Source: Streptomyces bicolor (GTDB lineage: Bacteria; Actinomycetota; Actinomycetes; Streptomycetales; Streptomycetaceae). Taken from it: DNA of 13,206 nucleotides. Location: the NCBI RefSeq assembly GCF_000719285.1, contig NZ_JOFS01000070.1, positions 1 through 13,206 on the forward strand, written 5' to 3'. Positions 7,043 to 13,206 of the stretch are shown piece by piece (within the stretch, counting starts at the first letter, position 1; every line of letters starts with the position of its first letter). The notes below the pieces were generated by a model, which saw only the letters and a list, made by a program, of their open reading frames with translations, made no database searches and was not told the origin of the DNA. Position numbers and translations under genes: made by a program.

Positions 7043-7912
7043 GTGAAAGGGATCATTCTGGCCGGAGGCCATGGGACAAGGCTTCAGCCGATCACTCTGG
7101 GAATGTCGAAGCAATTGCTCCCGGTGTACGACAAGCCAATGATTTACTACCCACTGTCGGTGCTGATGCTCGCGGGCATCACCGATATCCAGATCATTTC
7201 CGCACCGCGTGATCTGGGCGGTTTCCAGCGGCTGCTGGGGGACGGCTCGGACTACGGGCTGCGCCTGACCTACGCGGAGCAGGACGAGCCGCGCGGCCTG
7301 GCCGACGCGTTCGTCATCGGTGCGGACCACGTCGGCGACGACTCCGTGGCGCTGGTTCTCGGCGACAACATCTTCCACGGCCCCGGCTTCAGCGGCCTGC
7401 TGCAGGACGCGGTCGTGGACGTCGACGGCTGTGTGCTGTTCGGCTACCCCGTGCGCGACCCCGAGCGGTACGGGGTGGGCGAGGTGGACGCCGACGGCAG
7501 GCTGGTCTCGCTGGAGGAGAAGCCGGCCCGGCCCCGGTCCAACCTGGCCATCACCGGGCTCTACCTCTACGACAACGACGTGGTCGACATCGCCAAGAAC
7601 CTGCGCCCCTCCGCGCGGGGCGAGCTGGAGATCACCGACGTCAACCGGGTCTACCTGGAGCGGGGCAAGGCGAAGCTGATCTCCCTCGGGCGTGGCTTCG
7701 CCTGGCTGGACACCGGCACGCACGACGCCCTCACCGAGGCCGGCCAGTACGTGCAGATCCTGGAGCACCGGCAGGGTGTCCGCATCGCCTGCATCGAGGA
7801 AATCGCCTGGCGCATGGGATTCATCGACCGCGAGGCCTGCCACCGGCTCGGCAAGAAGCTCGCGAAATCCTCGTACGGCCGTTATGTCATGGAAATCGCC
7901 GCGGCCGGCTGA
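7043..7912 (+). CDS. rmlA: Glucose-1-phosphate thymidylyltransferase
   Basis: A 289-residue nucleotidyltransferase that joins glucose-1-phosphate and dTTP to give dTDP-glucose, the first committed step to deoxysugars. The nucleotide-binding signature GGHGTRLQP (8-16), SKQLLPVYDKPMIYYPL (22-38), LGDNIFHG (106-113), EEKP (158-161), TGLYLYDNDVV (171-181) and the C-terminal RQGVRIACIEEIAWRMGFID region align throughout with RmlA as I remember it, and the length is normal (about 290). The start is the GTG at 7043 with GGAGG at 7030-7034, eight bases upstream. The first 40 codons and the last few are less GC-rich than the neighbouring genes, which may reflect either a selected translation start or separate ancestry. 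It pairs with rmlB further downstream, though two genes lie between them. Confidence 0.96.
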   Translation: MKGIILAGGHGTRLQPITLGMSKQLLPVYDKPMIYYPLSVLMLAGITDIQIISAPRDLGGFQRLLGDGSDYGLRLTYAEQDEPRGLADAFVIGADHVGDDSVALVLGDNIFHGPGFSGLLQDAVVDVDGCVLFGYPVRDPERYGVGEVDADGRLVSLEEKPARPRSNLAITGLYLYDNDVVDIAKNLRPSARGELEITDVNRVYLERGKAKLISLGRGFAWLDTGTHDALTEAGQYVQILEHRQGVRIACIEEIAWRMGFIDREACHRLGKKLAKSSYGRYVMEIAAAG

Positions 7913-7955
7913 GAGTTCACACCATTTTTCCGACAGCGGAGACCAGCGGAGAATC

Positions 7956-8636
7956 ATGCCTTTCATATCGCCCGACGACGGATACATGACGCTGTTCAAC
8001 CTCTTCGACACCGAGGACCGGGAAAAGCAGAACCAGGTGCTCGAAGCCATGCGGGACATCGTCGACAACGCCGACTACCCCGGCTGGATCTCCTCCACCG
8101 TGCACGCCGGTCAGGATTCCCCCGGCACCGCCAACTACATTCAGTGGCGCAGCGCCGAGGACCTCAAGGCGCGGTACGCGGGGGAGAAGTTCCGGACGAA
8201 GACCGTGCCGGAGTTCCACCGGCTCGCCACCACCGTGCAGCTCATCCAGACCGAGGCGGTCTTCGCCCAGCGGCACCCCTCGCTCGGGGACGCCGCCGAG
8301 ATCTCCACGCAGCGCGACGACTACACCGTGATCTTCGTGCTGCGCTGCGAGCCGGAGAACCAGAAGGCCCTCGTCGACGCGCTCGCCAAGCCCGACGACT
8401 GGCTGCTGACGGTCCCCGGCTACCGCTCCCACGCCTACTTCCGCGCCCTCGACGGCACGGCCGTCGTCAACTACGCGCAGTGGGACAGCAAGGAGACCTA
8501 CGACGCGTTCCACACGCTCCCCGACGAGCAGCGGCCGCTCGACGTCCAGAAGGGCCGGGTGCGCGCCCGCTCCCTGGCCACGTCCCGCTGGGCGAACACC
8601 TTCCGCGTGTGGCACTCCCGCTCCGCCGCGAGCTGA
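7956..8636 (+). CDS. Tandem ABM-domain oxygenase, candidate AlpJ/JadG/GilOII-type angucycline ring-opening enzyme
   Basis: A 226-residue protein with two antibiotic biosynthesis monooxygenase (ABM, dimeric ferredoxin-like) domains. The first spans about residues 8-102 and the second about 120-222. The duplication is visible in the parallel motifs NYIQWRS (60-66) and NYAQWDS (172-178), each followed by an acidic helix. Single-domain ABM enzymes such as ActVA-Orf6 and SnoaB are about 110 residues and oxidise anthrones to quinones. Double-length members in angucycline clusters (JadG, GilOII, AlpJ, from memory) cleave the B ring using reduced flavin. Because the locus also looks jadomycin-like and has two FMOs, ring cleavage is my favoured role; simple anthrone oxidation is the alternative. 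The start is the ATG at 7956 with CGGAGA four bases upstream. An in-frame extension into rmlA is rejected. Confidence 0.8.
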   Translation: MPFISPDDGYMTLFNLFDTEDREKQNQVLEAMRDIVDNADYPGWISSTVHAGQDSPGTANYIQWRSAEDLKARYAGEKFRTKTVPEFHRLATTVQLIQTEAVFAQRHPSLGDAAEISTQRDDYTVIFVLRCEPENQKALVDALAKPDDWLLTVPGYRSHAYFRALDGTAVVNYAQWDSKETYDAFHTLPDEQRPLDVQKGRVRARSLATSRWANTFRVWHSRSAAS

Positions 8637-8684
8637 CCTCCCCACGGAACCCCGACCACGGACCAGGACCGGAGTAGCACAGCC

Positions 8685-9860
8685 ATGCGCTATCTGTTCA
8701 CCACCATTCCGGGGGCCTCGCACATGCTGCCCCTGGCCCCGCTGGCCCACGCCGCCCTCGCCGCCGGCCACGACGTGCTGGTCGCGGCGAACGGCTCCGC
8801 GCGGACCACGGCGGCCTCGGCCGGGCTGCACACCGTCGCCACCGACGACGGCCGGTCCGTGACGCCGTACGACGACCTCGTCCGCCGGTTCACCGAGACC
8901 GACGTGAGCTGGAACCTCACCCCGGGGGAGGTGATCGAGCACGTCGCCGGGGTCTTCGCCGAGGTGGCCGGCGGCATGGCCGACGGCCTGGTCGACGTCG
9001 CGAAGACCTGGAACGCGGACGCCGTCGTCTACCCGCCGCCCGCCGTGGCCGGCCTGCTCGCCGCCCGCGCCGCCGGCATCCCCGCCGTCCTGCACGGCAT
9101 CGGCACCCGCCGCCCCACCTTCCGTCCCGCCCTGAACCGTCTCGCGCCGGTCGCCGAGCGCTTCGGCGTGGCCGCCCTGGACGAGGCCGAGGTGGAGATC
9201 GACCTGAGCCCGGCCTCCCTGGAGACCATCCACCAGGACGCCCCGCACCAGGGCGGCGCCGGTCACACGCTGCCGATGCGCTACGCCCCCTACACGGGCG
9301 GCGCCGAACTTCCCGACTGGGCGCTGCGCCGCGGCGAGAAGCCCAGGATCGCCGTCACGCTCGGCTCGCTGCGCGTCTTCTACAGCGACGGCGCCCACCT
9401 GCGCGACATCCTCAAGGGCACCGAGGAACTCGACGTCGAGGTCGTCCTCACCACCAGCGGCGCCGAACTGACCGCCCTGCCCGCACCGCTGCCCGGCCAT
9501 GTGCGCACGGTGGACTGGATGCCGCTGCGGGCACTGCTCGCCACCTGCGACGCGATCGTGCACCACGGCGGCATGGGCACCATGTACGCCGCCTTCGACG
9601 CCGGGGTGCCCCAGCTCGGGGTGCCCATGGCGCACGACGACGGCTGGGCCAACGCCCAGGTGCCGGCGGCCCGGGGCGCCGGCCTGATGCTGGAGGGCCG
9701 GGAGGCCACCGGCGCCGACATCGCGGCGGCGCTGCGCGAACTGCTCGGCGAGCCGCGCTACCGGCTGGCGAGCCAGGAGGTGGCCGCCGAGATGCGGACC
9801 ATGCCGACGCCCGCCGACGTCATGAACCGGCTCTCCACACTGCTGGGGACGGCGTCATGA
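8685..9860 (+). CDS. GT-1 family glycosyltransferase
   Basis: A 391-residue GT-B glycosyltransferase of the family that attaches deoxysugars from dTDP donors to antibiotic aglycones. The N-terminal domain opens with LFTTIPGASHMLPLAPLAHA, with His13 in the position of the catalytic base. The C-terminal nucleotide-sugar domain has VTLGS (224-228), VDWMPLRALLATCDAIVHHGG, and HHGGMGT (293-299) followed by GVPQLGVPMAHDDGWANA. The length is at the short end of the 380-430 residues usual for antibiotic glycosyltransferases. No cytochrome P450-like activator (DesVIII type) is adjacent. The ATG at 8685 follows CCGGAG, and the stop overlaps the rmlB start (ATGA), tying the enzyme to sugar supply. The sugar is unknown; an L-rhamnose or other 6-deoxyhexose is likely. 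Acceptor and O- or C-linkage cannot be read from sequence. Confidence 0.93.
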   Translation: MRYLFTTIPGASHMLPLAPLAHAALAAGHDVLVAANGSARTTAASAGLHTVATDDGRSVTPYDDLVRRFTETDVSWNLTPGEVIEHVAGVFAEVAGGMADGLVDVAKTWNADAVVYPPPAVAGLLAARAAGIPAVLHGIGTRRPTFRPALNRLAPVAERFGVAALDEAEVEIDLSPASLETIHQDAPHQGGAGHTLPMRYAPYTGGAELPDWALRRGEKPRIAVTLGSLRVFYSDGAHLRDILKGTEELDVEVVLTTSGAELTALPAPLPGHVRTVDWMPLRALLATCDAIVHHGGMGTMYAAFDAGVPQLGVPMAHDDGWANAQVPAARGAGLMLEGREATGADIAAALRELLGEPRYRLASQEVAAEMRTMPTPADVMNRLSTLLGTAS

Positions 9861-10846
9861 GGGTTCTGGTGACCGGGGGCGCCGGGTTCATCGGCTCCCA
9901 CTATGTGCGCTCGCTGCTCGCGGGTGAGTACGGCGAGGCCCAGGGCACCGCCGTCACGGTCCTCGACAAGCTGACCTACGCCGGCAACCGCGCCAACCTG
10001 CCCGCCGCCGACCCGCGGCTGACCTTCGTCCAGGGCGACATCTGCGACCGGGAGCTGCTGCTGGACCTGCTGCCGGGGCACGACGCCGTGGTGCACTTCG
10101 CCGCGGAGTCCCATGTCGACCGCTCCGTCACCGGGGCCGCCGAGTTCGTCCGTACGAACGCCCTCGGCACCCAGACCGTGCTGGACGCGGCACTGGCCAC
10201 CGGCGTGGAACGGGTCGTGCACGTCTCCACCGACGAGGTGTACGGCTCGATCGACGAGGGCTCCTGGACGGAGGACTGGCCGCTGCTGCCCAACTCCCCG
10301 TACGCGGCCTCCAAGGCGGGCTCCGACCTCGTCGCCCGCTCCTACTGGCGCACCCACGGCCTCGACGTCTCGGTGACCCGCTGCTCCAACAACTACGGGC
10401 CCTACCAGCATCCCGAGAAGCTGATCCCGCTCTTCGTCACCAACCTGCTCCAGGGCATCCCGGTCCCGGTGTACGGGGACGGGCAGAACCGGCGCGAGTG
10501 GCTGCACGTCGACGACCACTGCCGGGCCATCCAGCTGGTGCTGATGCGCGGAGGGGCCGGCGAGATCTACAACGTGGGCAGCGGCAACGAGCTGACCAAC
10601 CTGGACCTGACCGAGCGGATCCTCCAGCTGTGCGGGGCCGACCGCTCGATGATCCGGCACGTCAGCGACCGCAAGGGACACGACCTGCGGTACTCGCTCG
10701 ACGACACCAAGATCCGCGAGGAACTCGGCTGGACGCCGCGGACCGCTTTCGCGGACGGGCTGGCCACGACGGTCGCCTGGTACCGGGACAACCCGCAGTG
10801 GTGGCGGCCCGTCCGGGACGCCGCGCGGTCGGCGGCCGCTGCCTGA
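9857..10846 (+). CDS. rmlB: dTDP-glucose 4,6-dehydratase
   Basis: A 329-residue extended SDR enzyme that uses bound NAD+ to convert dTDP-glucose to dTDP-4-keto-6-deoxyglucose, the branch point to most antibiotic deoxysugars. Motifs are GGAGFIGS (7-14), FAAESHVDRS (81-90), STDEVYG with the catalytic Asp126/Glu127 pair (124-130), SPYAASKAGSD with Tyr149 and Lys153, and CSNNYGPYQHPEKLIPLF with GDGQNRREWLHVDDHC further on. The length is normal. The ATG at 9857 overlaps the glycosyltransferase stop by 4 bases. Later sugar enzymes (3,5-epimerase, 4-ketoreductase, 2,3-dehydratase, aminotransferase) are not in the window, so the final sugar is undetermined. Confidence 0.96.
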   Translation: MRVLVTGGAGFIGSHYVRSLLAGEYGEAQGTAVTVLDKLTYAGNRANLPAADPRLTFVQGDICDRELLLDLLPGHDAVVHFAAESHVDRSVTGAAEFVRTNALGTQTVLDAALATGVERVVHVSTDEVYGSIDEGSWTEDWPLLPNSPYAASKAGSDLVARSYWRTHGLDVSVTRCSNNYGPYQHPEKLIPLFVTNLLQGIPVPVYGDGQNRREWLHVDDHCRAIQLVLMRGGAGEIYNVGSGNELTNLDLTERILQLCGADRSMIRHVSDRKGHDLRYSLDDTKIREELGWTPRTAFADGLATTVAWYRDNPQWWRPVRDAARSAAAA

Positions 10847-10923
10847 CAGCCCCCGTCACATCGCGCGCGAGCGCCACGGCGCACAGCGCGACACCACACC
10901 ACCACAGACAGGAGGGGACGTTC
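10847..10923 (+). other. 77-base spacer between rmlB and the second FMO gene
   Basis: This gap is rich in A and C (ACACCACACCACCACAGACA ahead of GGAGGGG at 10911-10917) and has little potential for pairing, so it looks like an unstructured leader for the following GTG start. I see no terminator or promoter in it. The gene downstream is probably reached by read-through from rmlB. Confidence 0.3.
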
Positions 10924-12414
10924 GTGGACACGGACGTGATCATCGTCGGTGCCGGGCCCACCGGACTGATGCTGGCCGGTGAGCTTCGCCTCGGCGGGGC
11001 GCGGGTCGTCGTGGCGGAGCTGCTCGACGAGCCCACGGGGCAGTCGCGCGGCCTGGGCTTCACCGCCCGTGCCATGGAGGCCTTCGACCAGCGCGGCCTG
11101 CTGCCGAGGTTCGGCGGCCTGGAGACCAGCCCGCTCGGCCACTTCGGCGGCGTGCAGTTCGACTACACCACGCTGGAGGACGCCCACTTCGGCGCCCGTG
11201 GCATACCCCAGTCCCAGACCGAGGCCGTGCTGGAGCAGTGGGCCGGCGAACTGGGCGCGGACATCCGGCGCGGCTGGGCGCTCACGGCCCTGACCGACCA
11301 CGGCGACCGGGTCGAGGTCACCCTCGCCACGCCGGAGGGCGAGCAGCGGCTCACCGCGGGCTGGCTGGTCGGCTGCGACGGCGGACACAGCGTGGTCCGC
11401 AAGGCCGCCGGGTTCGACTTCCCCGGGACCCCGGCCACCCGGGGCATGTACCTCGCCGACGTCGTCGGCTGTGGTCTCAAGCCCCGCTTCCTCGGCGAGA
11501 AGCTGCCGAACGGCATGGTGATGGCCGCCCCGCTCGCCGAGGGCGTGGACCGCATCATCGTCTGCCCGCACGGCACCCCGGCCCGCGACCGCAGCGAGAC
11601 GGTCACCTTCGAGGAGGTCGCCGAGGCCTGGCAGCGCATCACCGGCGAGGACATCTCGCACGGCAGCGCCGAGTGGGTCAGCTCCTTCACCGACGCGACC
11701 CGCCAGGTCACCGAATACCGGCGCGGCCGCGTCCTGCTCGCGGGCGACGCCGCGCACATCCACCTGCCGGCCGGCGGGCAGGGCCTGAGCACGGGCGTGC
11801 AGGACGCGGTCAACCTGGGGTGGAAGCTGGCCGCCGAGGTGGCCGGCCGGGCACCGGAGGGCCTGCTCGACTCCTACCACGCCGAACGCCACCCGGTCGG
11901 CGAGCGGCTGCTGAGCAACACCCGCGCCCAGGGCATGGTCTTCCTCGGCGGCGAGGAGGCCGACCCGCTGCGCGAGCTGCTCACCGAACTGCTCGCGTAC
12001 GACGACGTCAAGCGCCACCTGGCGGGTTCGGTCAGCCACCTCGACATCCGCTACGACCTCGGCACCGGGAGCCACCCCCTGCTGGGCCGCCGACTGCCGC
12101 CCCGCGCGCTGCGCACCGCCACCGGCACGACGACCACCACCGCCGAACTGCTGCACCAGGCGCAGGGCGTGCTGCTCGACCTCGCCGACGACGCCGAACT
12201 CCGCCACGCGGCCGAGGCCTGGAAGGACCGCGTGGTCACGGTGACCGCGTCCCTCGACGTCACCGAGTCGCGCACCGACCCGTTCGGCGACGCCACCGCC
12301 GTCCTCGTACGGCCGGACGGCTACGTCGCCTGGACCTCAACCGACGGTGAGCCGGCGACGGCCGCACTGGAGCGCTGGTTCGGCCCGGCGGAGCAGGCGG
12401 CGACCGCGCGCTGA
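10924..12414 (+). CDS. PgaE/JadH/GilOI-like FAD-dependent angucycline hydroxylase
   Basis: A 496-residue class A flavoprotein hydroxylase, closely resembling PgaE/CabE-type angucycline 12-hydroxylases as I remember them: [23 protein letters not shown] (42-64), GHFGG (72-76), [20 protein letters not shown] (150-169), [31 protein letters not shown] motifs are GAGPTG (9-14), CDGGHSVVR (151-159) and GDAAH (274-278). Two residues are odd: Ser289 stands where the GGQGxN flavin motif normally has Asn, and the 'LER' after the second strand reads AEL. PgaE-type enzymes use NADPH to hydroxylate C12 and sometimes C12b; JadH also drives a dehydration. The GTG at 10924 has GGAGGGG at 10911-10917, six bases upstream; the longer in-frame reading from 10498 lies inside rmlB and is rejected. 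It is a clear paralogue of the FMO at 5426. Confidence 0.92.
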   Translation: MDTDVIIVGAGPTGLMLAGELRLGGARVVVAELLDEPTGQSRGLGFTARAMEAFDQRGLLPRFGGLETSPLGHFGGVQFDYTTLEDAHFGARGIPQSQTEAVLEQWAGELGADIRRGWALTALTDHGDRVEVTLATPEGEQRLTAGWLVGCDGGHSVVRKAAGFDFPGTPATRGMYLADVVGCGLKPRFLGEKLPNGMVMAAPLAEGVDRIIVCPHGTPARDRSETVTFEEVAEAWQRITGEDISHGSAEWVSSFTDATRQVTEYRRGRVLLAGDAAHIHLPAGGQGLSTGVQDAVNLGWKLAAEVAGRAPEGLLDSYHAERHPVGERLLSNTRAQGMVFLGGEEADPLRELLTELLAYDDVKRHLAGSVSHLDIRYDLGTGSHPLLGRRLPPRALRTATGTTTTTAELLHQAQGVLLDLADDAELRHAAEAWKDRVVTVTASLDVTESRTDPFGDATAVLVRPDGYVAWTSTDGEPATAALERWFGPAEQAATAR

Positions 12415-12455
12415 CGCCCCGACCCGGCCCTTCCCACCCACCGAAGGAAACCCCC

Positions 12456-13206
12456 ATGGCTGTACGCCTGTTCACCTCGGAGTCCGTCACCGAGGGCCAC
12501 CCCGACAAGATCGCCGACCAGATCAGCGACACCGTCCTCGACGCGCTCCTGCGCGAGGACCCGGCCTCCCGGGTCGCCGTCGAGACCCTCATCACCACCG
12601 GGCTCGTGCACATCGCGGGCGAGGTGACGACCACGGCGTACGCGCCCATCGCCCAGCTGGTCCGCGACAAGATCCTCGAGATCGGCTACGACTCCTCGAA
12701 GAAGGGCTTCGACGGCGCCTCCTGCGGGGTGTCCGTCTCGATCGGCGCCCAGTCCCCGGACATCGCCCAGGGCGTCGACACGGGCGGCGCGGGCGACCAG
12801 GGCCTGATGTTCGGCTACGCGACGGACGAGACGCCGACGCTGATGCCGCTGCCGATCTTCCTGGCGCACCGCCTGTCCAAGCGCCTGTCGGACGTCCGCA
12901 GGAACGGCACCATCCCCTACCTGCGCCCGGACGGCAAGACGCAGGTCACCATCGAGTACGACGGCGACCGCGCCGTACGCCTCGACACGGTGGTCGTCTC
13001 CTCGCAGCACGCGAGCGACATCGACCTGGAGTCCCTTCTCGCCCCCGACATCCGGGAGTTCGTGGTCGAGCCGGAGCTGAAGGCCCTGCTGGACGACGGC
13101 ATCAAGGTGGACACCGACGGCTACCGGCTGCTGGTGAACCCGACCGGGCGGTTCGAGATCGGTGGCCCGATGGGTGACGCGGGTCTGACCGGCCGGAAGA
13201 TCATCA
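12456..13206 (+). CDS. metK: S-adenosylmethionine synthetase, N-terminal part (3' end outside window)
   Basis: The frame from ATG 12456 is open to the window end, giving 250 residues of a protein normally about 385-405 long. It makes S-adenosylmethionine from methionine and ATP, a cytoplasmic Mg/K-dependent reaction. Landmarks are [20 protein letters not shown] with GHPDK at 14-18, [19 protein letters not shown] (84-102), [15 protein letters not shown] (111-125), [25 protein letters not shown], and [15 protein letters not shown] at the edge. The active-site gating loop between QGVD and GAGDQG is only two residues (Thr-Gly), clearly shorter than in MetKs I remember. AAGGA lies 8 bases before the ATG. 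It starts 41 bases after the FMO gene on the same strand, so it is probably a cluster member boosting methyl donor supply for O-, N- or C-methylation rather than the chromosome's housekeeping copy. Confidence 0.93.
   Translation, partial: MAVRLFTSESVTEGHPDKIADQISDTVLDALLREDPASRVAVETLITTGLVHIAGEVTTTAYAPIAQLVRDKILEIGYDSSKKGFDGASCGVSVSIGAQSPDIAQGVDTGGAGDQGLMFGYATDETPTLMPLPIFLAHRLSKRLSDVRRNGTIPYLRPDGKTQVTIEYDGDRAVRLDTVVVSSQHASDIDLESLLAPDIREFVVEPELKALLDDGIKVDTDGYRLLVNPTGRFEIGGPMGDAGLTGRKII

Noticed and set aside
10498..10923. In-frame upstream extension of the second FMO
   Set aside because: It is a shadow of the rmlB reading frame. GTG 10924 with GGAGGGG six bases upstream is the clear start.
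1..13206. Insertion sequences, CRISPR arrays, rRNA or tRNA genes, attachment sites
   Set aside because: No transposase, spaced repeats or structural RNA could be supported on either strand; the window is almost wholly filled by co-directional biosynthetic genes.

Overview
The window is high-GC DNA with strong G/C third-codon bias, GTG starts and GGAGG-type ribosome binding sites. This is typical of Streptomyces or a close actinomycete. It holds part of a type II (aromatic) polyketide gene cluster. All genes lie on the + strand and the intergenic gaps are short. Two genes are cut by the window edges.

Layout: (1) 1-246 is the C-terminal biotin carboxyl carrier end of an acyl-CoA carboxylase alpha chain, the likely source of malonyl-CoA. 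(2) 420-3562 holds a TcmI/JadI-type cyclase followed by the minimal PKS (KS-alpha, KS-beta/chain length factor, ACP). The first three genes overlap by 4 bases. (3) 3681-6937 holds a C9 ketoreductase, a didomain aromatase/cyclase and a first FAD monooxygenase. (4) 7043-10846 holds glucose-1-phosphate thymidylyltransferase (rmlA), an unusual tandem ABM-domain oxygenase, a GT-1 glycosyltransferase and dTDP-glucose 4,6-dehydratase (rmlB). (5) 10924-12414 is a second, PgaE-like FAD monooxygenase. (6) 12456 to the end is the start of an S-adenosylmethionine synthetase (metK).

How they fit together: carboxylase and minimal PKS would make a polyketide, probably a decaketide. KR reduces C9, the didomain enzyme aromatises the first ring and the JadI-like cyclase closes the remaining rings to an angular benz[a]anthracene. 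The order carboxylase-cyclase-KS-CLF-ACP-KR-ARO-FMO is, from memory, that of the jadomycin locus (jadJ-I-A-B-C-E-D-F). Two FMOs plus a tandem ABM oxygenase match the post-PKS trio of ring-opened (atypical) angucyclines such as jadomycin, gilvocarcin and kinamycin. The dTDP-sugar genes and glycosyltransferase show that the product is glycosylated. metK suggests that it, or its sugar, is methylated. The best overall reading is a biosynthetic locus for a glycosylated, possibly B-ring-cleaved angucycline. The product itself cannot be named from this window: the later deoxysugar genes, methyltransferases, regulators and exporters lie outside it.

Oddities include a MetK with a shortened active-site loop, a Ser in place of the ActKR Pro94 in the KR, a Ser in place of the usual Asn in the flavin motif of the second FMO, and a cluster of symmetric sequences at the FMO-rmlA junction.
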